Notes: a model not told the origin generated them from the sequence alone. Positions 21,876 to 30,808 are shown, numbered from the stretch's first letter. The stretch: 64,000 nt of DNA from Schleiferilactobacillus perolens DSM 12744 (GCF_001435585.1 NZ_AZEC01000004.1:1-64000); one strand, 5' to 3'. Program-made: numbers and translations.

Positions 21876-21922
21876 CCACCTGTATCTATTCGTAACAATT
21901 TTGGAAGGAGAAACATTAATTC

Positions 21923-24028
21923 ATGGCTAATACGCGTGAATTCCCTCTGGCCAAGACTCGCAATATCGGGATCATGGCCCATATCGACGCAGGGAAAACA
22001 ACCACGACCGAACGTATTCTGTACTATACCGGTAAGATTCACAAAATTGGCGAAACCCACGAAGGGGCTTCCCAAATGGACTGGATGGCACAAGAGCAGG
22101 AACGTGGGATTACAATTACGTCCGCAGCCACCACTGCCCAGTGGAAGGATCACCGGATTAACATCATCGATACCCCCGGACACGTTGACTTCACAATCGA
22201 AGTTGAACGTTCCTTGCGGGTCCTTGATGGGGCCATCACTGTCCTCGATGCCCAGTCTGGGGTTGAACCGCAGACAGAAAACGTTTGGCGTCAGGCAACG
22301 ACTTACAGTGTACCGCGGATTGTTTTCGTCAATAAGATGGATAAAATTGGCGCAGACTTCGACTACTCTGTTAAGACGCTGCATGAACGGTTAGGCGCAA
22401 ACGCCCACGCTGTGCAAATGCCAATCGGTGCTGAAGATTCATTCGAAGGCGTCATCGACTTGATCGACATGAAGGCCGACTTGTACGACGAAGATGAATT
22501 GGGCACAAAGTGGGATACCGTCGACGTCCCTGCAGATTACTTGGATGAGGCCAAGAAGCGTCGGACTGAGCTTGTTGAAGCAGTCGCTGATGTGGATGAC
22601 GACATCATGGAGAAGTATCTGGAAGGTGACGAAATCAGCAACGATGAATTGCGCGCTGCGATTCGTCGGGCCACTATTGACTTGAAGTTCTATCCTGTTT
22701 TAGCAGGGTCTGCCTTCAAGAACAAAGGTGTACAGATGCTGTTGGATGCCGTCATTGACTATCTGCCGTCTCCTTTGGATGTTAAGCCATATAACGCCAC
22801 AGATCCGGATACTGGCGACAAGGTTGAACTGGTGGCCGGCGATGACAAGTCATTCGCTGCCCTGGCCTTCAAGATTGCCACTGATCCCTTCGTTGGTCGG
22901 TTGACTTACATTCGGGTTTATACCGGTTCCTTGGAATCTGGTTCCTACGTCTTGAATGCGACGAAGGAAGTCCGTGAACGGGTTGGTCGTTTGCTGCAAA
23001 TGCACGCTAACCACCGTCAAGAAATCCCCGAAGTCTTCTCCGGTGATATTGCTGCGGCGATCGGCTTGAAGAACACCACCACTGGTGACTCTTTGACTGA
23101 TCCAGATCACCCGTTGATTCTGGAATCTCTGGAAATTCCTGATCCCGTTATCCAAGTCTCCATCGAACCTGATTCTAAGGAAGACCGGGATAAGCTGGAC
23201 AATGCGATTCAGAAGCTGTCTGAAGAAGACCCGACCTTCCAGGCCGAGACTAACCCAGAAACTGGTCAAACATTGATCGCCGGCATGGGCGAGCTGCATT
23301 TGGATATCATGGTCGATCGGATGCGCCGTGAATTCCACGTGGCTGCCAAAGTTGGTGAACCACAAGTGGCTTACCGGGAAACATTCACGAAACAAACCTC
23401 TGCACAAGGCCGGTTTGTTCGTCAGTCCGGTGGTAAAGGTCAATATGGTGATGTCTGGATTGAATTCACACCGAACGATCCCGGCAAGGGCTTCGAATTC
23501 GAAGACGCGATTGTCGGTGGTGTTGTACCGCGGGAATACATTCCAGCTGTTCAACAAGGTTTGAAGGAATCCATGGCTAACGGTGTCTTGGCGGGTTATC
23601 CGTTGATTGACGTGAAGGCTAAGCTGTATGATGGTTCTTACCACGAAGTCGATTCCTCTGAAGCGGCCTTCAAGGTTGCCGCTTCACTGGCTTTACGGAA
23701 CGCTGTACCGACTGCCGGTGCAGTTATCCTTGAGCCGATCATGAAGGTCGAAGTCGTCATGCCTGAAGAATACATGGGTGACGTCATGGGCCAGATTAAT
23801 GGTCGTCGGGGCCGGATCGAAGGTATGGAAGACCGCGGCAATGCCAAGGTAATCAACGCCTTTGTACCGTTATCCGAAATGTTTGGTTATGCGACAACGT
23901 TACGGAGTGCGACTCAGGGCCGTGGTACTTTCACCATGACCTTCGACCACTACGAACCGACGCCTAAGAGCATCCAAGCAGAAATCATCAAGAAGAATGG
24001 TGGCAACAACAACCCGCGGGAAAACTAA
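21923..24028 (+). CDS. fusA: elongation factor G
   Basis: Translocation GTPase, 701 aa. G1 is AHIDAGKTT (near 17-25), the G3 block is DTPGHVDFT, and G4 is NKMDKIG. Domains II to V follow with no gaps. A GGAAGGAG site precedes ATG. It is the last gene of the str operon here; rpsJ does not follow directly, as it does in many lactobacilli, because a 5.8-kb accessory block intervenes. Confidence 0.97.
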   Translation: MANTREFPLAKTRNIGIMAHIDAGKTTTTERILYYTGKIHKIGETHEGASQMDWMAQEQERGITITSAATTAQWKDHRINIIDTPGHVDFTIEVERSLRVLDGAITVLDAQSGVEPQTENVWRQATTYSVPRIVFVNKMDKIGADFDYSVKTLHERLGANAHAVQMPIGAEDSFEGVIDLIDMKADLYDEDELGTKWDTVDVPADYLDEAKKRRTELVEAVADVDDDIMEKYLEGDEISNDELRAAIRRATIDLKFYPVLAGSAFKNKGVQMLLDAVIDYLPSPLDVKPYNATDPDTGDKVELVAGDDKSFAALAFKIATDPFVGRLTYIRVYTGSLESGSYVLNATKEVRERVGRLLQMHANHRQEIPEVFSGDIAAAIGLKNTTTGDSLTDPDHPLILESLEIPDPVIQVSIEPDSKEDRDKLDNAIQKLSEEDPTFQAETNPETGQTLIAGMGELHLDIMVDRMRREFHVAAKVGEPQVAYRETFTKQTSAQGRFVRQSGGKGQYGDVWIEFTPNDPGKGFEFEDAIVGGVVPREYIPAVQQGLKESMANGVLAGYPLIDVKAKLYDGSYHEVDSSEAAFKVAASLALRNAVPTAGAVILEPIMKVEVVMPEEYMGDVMGQINGRRGRIEGMEDRGNAKVINAFVPLSEMFGYATTLRSATQGRGTFTMTFDHYEPTPKSIQAEIIKKNGGNNNPREN

Positions 24029-24056
24029 TTTCCTAACACCGGGTGTATACACCGAG

Positions 24057-24092
24057 CCCCTGGACGCTAACTTGTTCAGGGGTTTTCTTTTT
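24057..24092 (+). terminator. terminator of the str operon
   Basis: CCCCTG (24057-24062) pairs with CAGGGG (24077-24082), followed by TTTTCTTTTT. Confidence 0.8.
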
Positions 24093-24095
24093 GCC

Positions 24096-24123
24096 TTGAA
24101 AATACTTGAGAATGTTTTATGCT
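24096..24123 (+). promoter_or_regulatory. ahpC promoter
   Basis: TTGAAA (24096-24101), 16-base spacer, TATGCT (24118-24123). Confidence 0.55.
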
Positions 24124-24134
24124 AAGAAGTGGAT

Positions 24135-24149
24135 CAAGAATCATTCTAA
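24135..24149 (+). promoter_or_regulatory. PerR-like box before ahpC
   Basis: CAAGAATCATTCTAA has the 7-1-7 layout of a PerR box (TTATAATNATTATAA) with 10 of 14 matches, and an exact AGAATcATTCT core. It lies just after the -10, where a repressor would block transcription. Confidence 0.4.
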
Positions 24150-24176
24150 AGTAGGATCTGAGGTAGGAGGAATTTT

Positions 24177-24740
24177 ATGAGCTTTATTGGAGAGACATTA
24201 CCGGACTTCACCGTGAAGGCATATCAGGATGGCGATTTCCACGATGTCAGCCGTGCCGACATGATGGGTCACTGGTCAATTTTGGCATTTTATCCAGCCG
24301 ACTTTTCGTTTGTTTGTCCCACTGAGTTGGGTGATCTACAGGATCACTATGCACAATTTCAGAGTCACAACGCGGAAGTGTACTCCGTTTCTGAGGATAC
24401 CGAATTTGTCCATATGGCCTGGCACGAACAAAGTCCGACTATTGGTAAGATCCAATATCCGATGTTGGCCGATCCCGCCGGTGTGTTAGCCAATGCACTG
24501 CAGGTGCGACAGGAAGCCAGCGGTCAAGCTTACCGGGCCACATTTATTATTGACCCGGAAGGTAATATTCAATCCTATGTGGTCAATAACATGGGAATTG
24601 GCCGGAACGCCGATGAGATTTTACGGACTCTGGAAGCTGCCCAGTTTGTGGCGGCTCACGGTGATCAGGTTTGTCCCGCTAATTGGCATCCGGGTGACAA
24701 GACGTTAACCCCGGGGGCCGACTTGGTTGGTAAAATTTAG
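24177..24740 (+). CDS. ahpC: alkyl hydroperoxide reductase C, 2-Cys peroxiredoxin
   Basis: 187 aa. The peroxidatic cysteine is C47 (FVCPTE), the resolving cysteine C166 (VCPANW) and the conserved arginine R120. It reduces peroxides and is normally recharged by AhpF; no ahpF is next to it, so another reductase must serve. A GGAGG site precedes ATG. It is a single-gene unit with a terminator shared with yxeA on the other strand. Confidence 0.92.
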   Translation: MSFIGETLPDFTVKAYQDGDFHDVSRADMMGHWSILAFYPADFSFVCPTELGDLQDHYAQFQSHNAEVYSVSEDTEFVHMAWHEQSPTIGKIQYPMLADPAGVLANALQVRQEASGQAYRATFIIDPEGNIQSYVVNNMGIGRNADEILRTLEAAQFVAAHGDQVCPANWHPGDKTLTPGADLVGKI

Positions 24741-24787
24741 TTCGGTTGTTGTTCCGCTGAGTTTGACGAGGAGGGCGGCACAACAAG

Positions 24788-24825
24788 AAGAGGCAGACCC
24801 GCGTAAAAACGGTTCTGCCTCTTTT
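24788..24825. terminator. bidirectional terminator between ahpC and yxeA
   Basis: AAGAGGCAGA pairs with TCTGCCTCTT, with T residues after it on the plus strand and an A-rich stretch upstream for the minus strand. Confidence 0.75.
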
Positions 24826-24847
24826 ATTGTCTAGTTATATTGGCTGG

Positions 24848-25243
24848 TTATTTTGATTGAAGAATCCGGCGGACGTTGGCGGGTACCGCGCTGGCGGAAC
24901 TGACAGGGTTAGGGCCTTCCGTGGCACGAGTTTGAGAGACCTTGGCCTTGAGATAAGTACCTGGTGTCAATGGTTTTGGATCTTTGTTAGAGATTTCCAC
25001 CGGGATCGTGACCTTCGAACCATCTTCTCGGACAAATTGAATATTGTAGTCGTAGGAATAAAGTTGCTGACCATCCTCAACGACCTTCTTACCGTCCATA
25101 TCCACGGTTTCTGTCTTTTTCGGTACTGCCGGGGCAATGGCATAGGCAGTCTTGGCATTATAAGTCTTATTCCAGTATTGGTAGCTATAAAGACCGCCGA
25201 CACCGATTAATATCACAAGGATTACCCCTAAAATCTTTTTCAT
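24848..25243 (-). CDS. YxeA family (DUF1093) protein
   Basis: 131 aa with an N-terminal hydrophobic segment (MKKILGVILVILIGVGGLY) acting as signal or anchor, then a small beta-rich extracellular domain with YDYNIQFV and TYLKAKVS. The family is common in Firmicutes and its role is unknown. GAAAG lies before ATG. It is transcribed away from marR. Confidence 0.8.
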   Translation of the reverse strand: MKKILGVILVILIGVGGLYSYQYWNKTYNAKTAYAIAPAVPKKTETVDMDGKKVVEDGQQLYSYDYNIQFVREDGSKVTIPVEISNKDPKPLTPGTYLKAKVSQTRATEGPNPVSSASAVPANVRRILQSK

Positions 25244-25277
25244 TTCGCTTTCCTGCTTTCCTTAAATGTGTGATATG

Positions 25278-25286
25278 AGTATAGCA
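25278..25286 (-). promoter_or_regulatory. extended -10 promoter of yxeA
   Basis: On the minus strand TGCTATACT forms an extended -10, 35 bases before the start. Confidence 0.4.
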
Positions 25287-25341
25287 AGCTGAACAAGGGT
25301 AGGCGCGAACGAAAATGTAAGGTCATTTGGCGGGAAATAGT

Positions 25342-25422
25342 AAGGCACCTAAATAGTTTGACAAGACTATTAATTGGGTGTACTATACTAAACAGTTAGG
25401 TACCTGATATTTAGGTACCGAA
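25342..25422 (+). promoter_or_regulatory. marR promoter with three GGTACC-type operators
   Basis: TTGACA (25358-25363), 17-base spacer, TACTAT (25381-25386). Three copies of a short palindrome flank it: AAGGCACCTAA (25342-25352), TTAGGTACCTGA (25396-25407) and TTAGGTACCGAA (25411-25422). The last two are 15 bases apart, downstream of the -10. This is the expected layout for autorepression by the MarR protein. Confidence 0.65.
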
Positions 25423-25453
25423 CAAATAAAACAATTCAAGGAGTCGAAAATTT

Positions 25454-26029
25454 ATGAGCAACAATTCGCAAGATGTATTCCGCGCGTTTCGTCGTTTCGG
25501 TCACTTCAGCCGCCGTTTAGCTTGGCAGCAACCGCAACCACCGCACCATCATGGGCAGGCCCGCCTGTTACGGGTGATCGCTGATCAAGATCAACCCACC
25601 TCCGCCCAATTGGCAGAGATCTTGGATATCCGGCCATCGTCCGTGTCTGAACTCCTAGGCAAACTGGAGAATGCTGGTTTTATCACCCGGGAGCAAGATC
25701 CCGATGATAAGCGTGCCAGCCGCATCCATATTACGGAAGCCGGCCAAGCCAAACTCAGTGAAGCAGAGAAGGCCCAAACCGACTTTGCCGATCAAGTCTT
25801 AGCCGGTCTCTCTGATGAAGAGCAGCAGCAACTGTTGGCTTTGTTAAACAAGGCCAATGATCATTTGGCAGAAACAGTGAAGGATATTCCCGATGATGAC
25901 CAGCCGCCCTTTGGTTTTGAGGGTCCCCATCGTCATCATGGTGGTCCGCACGGTTTCGGCGGTCCGCGTGGTCCCCGTGGCTTTGGCGGCGACGGCCCGC
26001 ACTTTGGCCGTGAATTTCCGCGGTTCTAA
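25454..26029 (+). CDS. MarR family regulator with His/Gly-rich tail
   Basis: 191 aa. A winged-helix MarR domain spans about 30-140 (TSAQLAEILDIRPSSVSELL as recognition part; DPDDKRASRIHITEAG as wing). The C-terminal 35 residues are low complexity, rich in Gly, His, Pro, Arg and Phe (for example PHRHHGGPHGFGGPRG), and the N-terminus has PPHHH. These may bind metal or act as a disordered tail. It is a single gene, so autoregulation through the upstream operators is likely; other targets are not visible. Confidence 0.85.
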   Translation: MSNNSQDVFRAFRRFGHFSRRLAWQQPQPPHHHGQARLLRVIADQDQPTSAQLAEILDIRPSSVSELLGKLENAGFITREQDPDDKRASRIHITEAGQAKLSEAEKAQTDFADQVLAGLSDEEQQQLLALLNKANDHLAETVKDIPDDDQPPFGFEGPHRHHGGPHGFGGPRGPRGFGGDGPHFGREFPRF

Positions 26030-26045
26030 TTGAGCCATCCAAAAT

Positions 26046-26090
26046 AACGGTCGTCCATTTCCTGATGTAGGGAACGGGCGACCGTTTTTT
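26046..26090 (+). terminator. terminator of marR
   Basis: AACGGTCG (26046-26053) pairs with CGACCGTT (26079-26086), then T residues. Confidence 0.85.
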
Positions 26091-26106
26091 AGTAGGCTGA
26101 AAATTT

Positions 26107-26134
26107 TGGGAAAAGAAATGCAACCGCTATAATT
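26107..26134 (+). promoter_or_regulatory. promoter of the 124-aa membrane protein gene
   Basis: TTGGGA (26107-26112), 16-base spacer, TATAAT (26129-26134). Confidence 0.6.
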
Positions 26135-26171
26135 AAGGTAACGAAAGTACCATGACAGGTGGGGATCACTG

Positions 26172-26546
26172 ATGCTATGGAATTTGTTTTTGTTGGTTGT
26201 GTATTCGATGGCGGCTTACCTGCGGCTTCATCATGAGAATGAAGTGCGCCTGGGAAACAAGCCGTTACCGATTCCGAAGCGGATTAAGCTCCAGACGATT
26301 GATGGGAATCCTTACGAACAAAAGCTTAGAGATACTAACTTCCGTCAGTGGTTAGTCTTGTTCGCAATGACGTTTCTTGTGGGTTTCAATTATCTAGTGC
26401 TAGAACCGGCTTCTAATCGTGGGTGGACCATCAGTTTAGTCGTTGCCGTAATTCTAGTGGTGGTGACGATTTACTATATGGTAGTCATGCGCGAACTTTG
26501 GCTTAGTGCAGAGCGCGCAGGGACAAAGGATACGAACTCGATCTAA
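26172..26546 (+). CDS. uncharacterised membrane protein
   Basis: 124 aa. An N-terminal hydrophobic segment, a basic cytoplasmic part (PLPIPKRIKLQTIDG), and two adjoining membrane segments near 60-105. I do not recognise the family. AGGTGGGGAT precedes the ATG and a consensus promoter lies upstream, so it is expressed as a single gene. It shares a bidirectional terminator with the next gene on the other strand. Confidence 0.65.
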   Translation: MLWNLFLLVVYSMAAYLRLHHENEVRLGNKPLPIPKRIKLQTIDGNPYEQKLRDTNFRQWLVLFAMTFLVGFNYLVLEPASNRGWTISLVVAVILVVVTIYYMVVMRELWLSAERAGTKDTNSI

Positions 26547-26550
26547 CCTA

Positions 26551-26590
26551 AAAGGCAGTGATACACATTTTTGCGCGTATCACTGCCTTT
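26551..26590. terminator. bidirectional terminator
   Basis: AAAGGCAGTGATAC (26551-26564) and GTATCACTGCCTTT (26577-26590) pair perfectly over 14 bases, with a T run on both strands. Confidence 0.9.
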
Positions 26591-26591
26591 T

Positions 26592-27407
26592 TTATCTGCG
26601 TTTTTTCGGACGAGGCTTAGGATGGATTTCGTCGATTGAAATATCGGCCTGAGAGCCGAATAAAAGCATGAAGTCGTCTTTTAAGCGCATCTGATCAGTT
26701 GGCCAGGCGGGGAGTGCGTAATGATAGGCATTACCGTCTTGAGAAATGAGATGAGTGCGATGATTATCGATCAATTTTTGGATTTGGGCGGCAATTTTTT
26801 CGTTCGCCATCATTTTATCATCGTGTAAATTGACGACTAACCAAAAATCGGTGGTAATGGGACTCACGAATCCCATGGCACGCATTGTAATGCCGCTACC
26901 AAAGATGTAGAAAACAAAAGTCGATACACCAACAATCAAAAGATACAGCCCCAGAATCGTAGATAGCCAGAGATACGCATCGACTGCTTGGGTAGGCAAG
27001 ATAGATTGGACGACACTATTGGAGCCGACCAATAGGCCACCAATGAGTGTCGCCAGCATACCGACAGCTGGTCGCCATTGATGTTTTTTCTGGTAGAACT
27101 CAGCGTATGACTTTTGTGTCCCGGGCATCTGGATGATTTGATCCGGCATATTTTCAATTGTCACATAAATCACGTTGAAGAATAATGCAGGCGTGAGTTT
27201 CTCAGTGACCAAATGTACCACCAACGGGCTTTCCGTTGTCAGTGTTTCCGTGGTGAGAAATACATAGGCCCGGTAATTTTGAGGATCTTTGGTGAACTCG
27301 CACCAATTGCCCCGCCGGCGGACAAAGATTAATCCTCGTTTGGCCTGGCGATCAAAATAATCTGATTCCGACTGAATTGACGCTGACCGTAAGTGATGTC
27401 GCCACAT
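26592..27407 (-). CDS. uncharacterised two-helix membrane protein
   Basis: 271 aa. Its N-terminal half (about 1-115) is soluble and beta-rich, and two hydrophobic segments at about 115-135 and 148-175 form a hairpin. A charged C-terminal domain follows, ending in a basic tail (HPKPRPKKRR). The start at 27407 has GAGGGAG nine bases before it; an ORF extension upstream is unlikely. No known family recognised. It lies between two other unrecognised membrane genes. Confidence 0.6.
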   Translation of the reverse strand: MWRHHLRSASIQSESDYFDRQAKRGLIFVRRRGNWCEFTKDPQNYRAYVFLTTETLTTESPLVVHLVTEKLTPALFFNVIYVTIENMPDQIIQMPGTQKSYAEFYQKKHQWRPAVGMLATLIGGLLVGSNSVVQSILPTQAVDAYLWLSTILGLYLLIVGVSTFVFYIFGSGITMRAMGFVSPITTDFWLVVNLHDDKMMANEKIAAQIQKLIDNHRTHLISQDGNAYHYALPAWPTDQMRLKDDFMLLFGSQADISIDEIHPKPRPKKRR

Positions 27408-27527
27408 GATGTCCATCTCCCTCTGAACCGTTTTCCTACAACCATGGTAGCATCTTTTGACCAAAATCATAGTATTATCTCCTGAATTCGAAAAAATCGG
27501 ACTAAAGCCCCATGGAACGGGTTACTC

Positions 27528-27545
27528 AAAACGGAACGCCGTTTT
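27528..27545. repeat. short perfect hairpin before the second EIIC operon
   Basis: AAAACGGaacgCCGTTTT, a 7-base stem with a 4-base loop, lies 11 bases upstream of the -35 at 27557. Confidence 0.5.
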
Positions 27546-27556
27546 CGAAACAGTTG

Positions 27557-27594
27557 TTTACGGTGCCATCGTAATCGGTTACACTAAAAGTGTA
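27557..27594 (+). promoter_or_regulatory. promoter and operator of the second EIIC operon
   Basis: TTTACG (27557-27562), 17-base spacer, TACACT (27580-27585). The -10 is the left arm of a perfect 15-base palindrome TACACTAAAAGTGTA (27580-27594), so a repressor binding there would block the promoter. Confidence 0.55.
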
Positions 27595-27638
27595 GTTATT
27601 TATTTGGGACATCAAAACACCGAGGGGGTGTGGGACAA

Positions 27639-28133
27639 ATGACAAAAGACCGTGCAGAAGTTGAACAGCGGCGTAAGGCTCAGGGTATCACCAGTATGTA
27701 TTTCAACCGGTACTTGGCAATCCGTTATTTGAACGCTATTTTTTTATTCGCCAATCTCTACTGGGTGATATTGATGGTGGGGACCCGCCAGACATTGTGG
27801 ATGTGGCCGCTGGCATTATTGCTGGGCGTCACTGCAGTCACGGTCGAGCAGGTGCGGAAGTATTGGGATCGAAGTAACCGCTTACCAATTACCCGCATTA
27901 CTTATTTTTTTCAGGGTGCTAGCAACGCACTGGCATTGATTTTTGTCGCTGCAGGCAAGTTACAGTGGGTTTTCCCATTTATGTCTGCTAAAAGTGTGCC
28001 GACAGTGCTGATCGTTTTGGGCTTAGGCTTGTTGATCGCAGTATTTATTGAATACAAGACCTACAAGATTGAGCACGATAAGGATCGGCGTTATCTGCGC
28101 AACATGAAGAATTATCAAGAAAGTTTGCAATAG
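27639..28133 (+). CDS. uncharacterised membrane protein upstream of EIIC
   Basis: 164 aa with about four hydrophobic segments and charged ends (MTKDRAEVEQRRK at the start, KIEHDKDRRYLRNMKNY at the end). The ATG at 27639 is used; GAGGGGGTG lies upstream. It is 24 bases before a PTS EIIC gene and shares its promoter, so a role linked to that permease is possible. I do not recognise the family. Confidence 0.6.
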   Translation: MTKDRAEVEQRRKAQGITSMYFNRYLAIRYLNAIFLFANLYWVILMVGTRQTLWMWPLALLLGVTAVTVEQVRKYWDRSNRLPITRITYFFQGASNALALIFVAAGKLQWVFPFMSAKSVPTVLIVLGLGLLIAVFIEYKTYKIEHDKDRRYLRNMKNYQESLQ

Positions 28134-28157
28134 CAATCATTAGGAGGATTTTTGACA

Positions 28158-29528
28158 ATGGATAATGGAGAAAACAGTAAATTCTTCAAATTCATGAACG
28201 ACCACTTGATGGGGCCAATGGGGAAATTGGCTTCATTCCGAATCGTACGGGCCGTCATGGCAGCTGGTATGGCTTCCATCCCGTTCACGATCGTGGGGTC
28301 CATGGTTTTAATTATCAGTGTTTTACCCCAATCGTTCAAAGGCCTGCAGGGCCTTTGGAGTGTCAGCTTTGATCGGATCAACGACTTGTACATGTTGGCT
28401 AACACCGCCACAATGGGTGTCTTGGCACTTTACTTTGGTTTGGTGTTTGCCTATGAATATACTCGCATTCAACAATCTGAAGAAAATGTTGACGTCAACC
28501 CGATCAACGGTGCTCTGTTGGGTTTAATGGCTTTCATGATGTGTGTTCCTGAACTCATGATGAAGGATGGCGCCATGAAGCTGATCAACATCAACAACAA
28601 GACCCAAACAATCATTGCTGGTTGGGAAATGAATAATGGTGTTACGCGGATCGGTACGACAGGTATTTTTACAGCTATCATTATGTCGATTGTGGCAGTA
28701 AAAATTTACACAGCCTGTGTAAAGCACAATGTCACAATCAAATTGCCGCCGGCCGTTCCAACTGGTGTAGCCAACGCATTTACTGCGTTGATTCCGGCCG
28801 CATTAATTGCACTGGTTGTTTTAGTTATCAACGGTGCGTTAGTTGCTTTGAACACAGATATCTTTAAGGTAATCGCAGTACCGTTCAGTTTCGTCACGAA
28901 CTTGACCAATACATGGATCGGAATTATGGTGATTTACTTCATCATGCATGCTTTGTGGATCGTTGGTATTCACGGGGCTACAATCGTAACATCATTCTTA
29001 ACTCCCATCGTGCTGTCTAACATGATTGCCAATACTAAGGGTGCTAACATTCCTTTCGCCGGCGAATTCAATAACTGCTTCGTCACTGTTGGTGGTTCTG
29101 GTGCAACGTTGGGTATGTGTATCTTTATTGCCTTCTTTGCTAAATCTGAGCAACTCGGGGCAATTGGGAAGGCAGCTCTTGTACCGTCACTCTTCAATAT
29201 CAACGAACCAATCATCTTTGGTTTGCCAATCGTGTACAACCCATATGTCGCCGTACCGTTCTTCCTGGCACCGATGACATCTGCTTCTGTCGCTTACTTC
29301 GCCATTAAGTTCCACATGGTGAAACCACCAATCGCTCAAGTGGCATGGCCAACTCCCGTCGGCATGTCCGGATTTATTGGTGCTGGTGGTGACTGGCGTG
29401 CAGCCGTATTAGGTGTTGTCTGCGCGTTAGCTGCTTTCATCATCTGGTTCCCGTTCATCAAGTCTTACGATACGAAGCTTCACGCTAGCGAACAGGCTAA
29501 GGAAGCTGAATTAGCCAAGGCTGCATAA
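28158..29528 (+). CDS. PTS sugar transporter EIIC, Lac/cellobiose family (second copy)
   Basis: 456 aa, about ten membrane segments, with the family block FNINEPIIFGLPIVYNP. It is a paralogue of the protein at 18861, but clearly diverged. Like that gene, it has no EIIA or EIIB beside it. ATG at 28158 is preferred to TTG at 28152 because AGGAGG is then 10 bases away. It is the second gene of the operon starting at 27639. Confidence 0.88.
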   Translation: MDNGENSKFFKFMNDHLMGPMGKLASFRIVRAVMAAGMASIPFTIVGSMVLIISVLPQSFKGLQGLWSVSFDRINDLYMLANTATMGVLALYFGLVFAYEYTRIQQSEENVDVNPINGALLGLMAFMMCVPELMMKDGAMKLININNKTQTIIAGWEMNNGVTRIGTTGIFTAIIMSIVAVKIYTACVKHNVTIKLPPAVPTGVANAFTALIPAALIALVVLVINGALVALNTDIFKVIAVPFSFVTNLTNTWIGIMVIYFIMHALWIVGIHGATIVTSFLTPIVLSNMIANTKGANIPFAGEFNNCFVTVGGSGATLGMCIFIAFFAKSEQLGAIGKAALVPSLFNINEPIIFGLPIVYNPYVAVPFFLAPMTSASVAYFAIKFHMVKPPIAQVAWPTPVGMSGFIGAGGDWRAAVLGVVCALAAFIIWFPFIKSYDTKLHASEQAKEAELAKAA

Positions 29529-29561
29529 AACAATTCCACACAGATTCGTGTATACTATAGA

Positions 29562-29590
29562 AGTCATCTTCCACTGGAAGGTGGCTTTTT
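29562..29590 (+). terminator. terminator of the second EIIC operon
   Basis: GTCATCTTCC pairs with GGAAGGTGGC (one G-U pair) around ACT, then TTTTT. Confidence 0.8.
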
Positions 29591-29611
29591 ATATTCTTTT
29601 GAAAACAACCC

Positions 29612-29640
29612 TTGTAATCAGGGAAGTTCTCTTGTAGAAT
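29612..29640 (+). promoter_or_regulatory. promoter of the S10 ribosomal operon
   Basis: TTGTAA (29612-29617), 17-base spacer, TAGAAT (29635-29640). Confidence 0.6.
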
Positions 29641-29645
29641 ATCAA

Positions 29646-29797
29646 AGGTGCTGTTTTTTCAGGGGGATACTACACCCCTCTGATGGAAACAGGGCAGTAG
29701 CTATGACGTGGGAGGTTGCGACACGCCCGGGTGCTTTGCCACGGGTCAGGCCGGAAATTTCTACTGAGCTAGTCTACTTTATGAAAATAGACGAAGG
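29646..29797 (+). ncRNA. S10 operon leader, possibly structured
   Basis: About 150 transcribed bases precede rpsJ. The part at 29705-29755 is GC-rich, unlike the rest, and has local complements such as CCCGGGTG with CCACGGG. A ribosomal-protein leader is plausible, but I cannot show a conserved fold from one sequence. Confidence 0.3.
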
Positions 29798-29807
29798 AGG
29801 TAACACA

Positions 29808-30116
29808 ATGGCAAAACAAAAGATTCGTATTCGTTTGAAGGCATATGAGCATCGGACATTAGATCAGGCGGCTGATAAGATTGTGGATACAGCACAACGT
29901 ACCGGCGCTAAGATCTCTGGCCCGATTCCGCTGCCTACTGAACGTTCCCTTTATACAGTGATCCGTGCACCCCATAAGTACAAGGATTCCCGGGAACAAT
30001 TCGAAATGCGGACCCACAAGCGTCTGATCGACATCATCGATCCCACGCCTAAGACGGTTGATTCACTGATGAAGTTGGATCTGCCTAGTGGTGTCGATAT
30101 CGAAATCAAGCTGTAA
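29808..30116 (+). CDS. rpsJ: 30S ribosomal protein S10
   Basis: 102 aa, normal length. Head protein of the small subunit and also NusE, the partner of NusB in antitermination. [15 protein letters not shown] and [20 protein letters not shown] are typical. AGGAGG precedes the ATG at 29808. It opens the S10 operon. Confidence 0.97.
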   Translation: MAKQKIRIRLKAYEHRTLDQAADKIVDTAQRTGAKISGPIPLPTERSLYTVIRAPHKYKDSREQFEMRTHKRLIDIIDPTPKTVDSLMKLDLPSGVDIEIKL

Positions 30117-30150
30117 TTATTATCAAATCAAATTTATTGGAGGTGTACTC

Positions 30151-30783
30151 ATGGCCAGAAAAGGTATCTTAGGAACAAAGGTAGGTATGACTCAAGTCTT
30201 CACCAAGAACGGCGAGTTGATCCCTGTTACAGTCATCAAGGCTGATCCCAACGTGGTATTACAAGTTAAGACCGCGGAAACGGACGGCTACGATGCAGTA
30301 CAATTGGGCTTCGACGATCTGCGCGGTGTATTGAGCAACAAACCTGCACAAGGTCATGCAGCAAAAGCTAACACGACGCCTAAGCGCTACATTCGAGAAA
30401 TTCGGGACGTTGCGCTGGGCGACTACGAAGTTGGTTCAGAAGTCAAAGTCGACGAATTCAAGACCGGCGACATCGTGGATGTCACCGGTCGTTCGAAAGG
30501 CCATGGTTTCCAAGGTAACATCAAGAAGAATAACCAGTCCCGTGGTCCTGAAACCCACGGTTCTCGTTATCACCGGGTACCCGGTTCAATGGGTTCCATC
30601 ATCAACCGGGTCTTCAAGGGTAAGGCCCTGCCCGGTCGGATGGGCAACCACCGAGTGACGATGCAAAACCTCGAAGTGGTGTCCACTGACACTGAAAACA
30701 ACGTGATTTTGATCCGGGGTAATGTACCGGGTGCAAATAAATCATTAGTTACGATTCGCTCCGCTATTAAAAACAATAAATAA
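30151..30783 (+). CDS. rplC: 50S ribosomal protein L3
   Basis: 210 aa. Early assembly protein whose loop reaches the peptidyl transferase centre. [15 protein letters not shown] and [14 protein letters not shown] are typical. GGAGGTG lies before the ATG at 30151; the longer reading frame upstream belongs to rpsJ spacer. Confidence 0.97.
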   Translation: MARKGILGTKVGMTQVFTKNGELIPVTVIKADPNVVLQVKTAETDGYDAVQLGFDDLRGVLSNKPAQGHAAKANTTPKRYIREIRDVALGDYEVGSEVKVDEFKTGDIVDVTGRSKGHGFQGNIKKNNQSRGPETHGSRYHRVPGSMGSIINRVFKGKALPGRMGNHRVTMQNLEVVSTDTENNVILIRGNVPGANKSLVTIRSAIKNNK

Positions 30784-30808
30784 CATTTACGGAAAGGAGG
30801 AGCACTAA

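Noticed and set aside
22850-23644. 264-codon minus-strand frame inside fusA
   Set aside because: Antisense to a conserved gene, no start signal, no recognisable domain.
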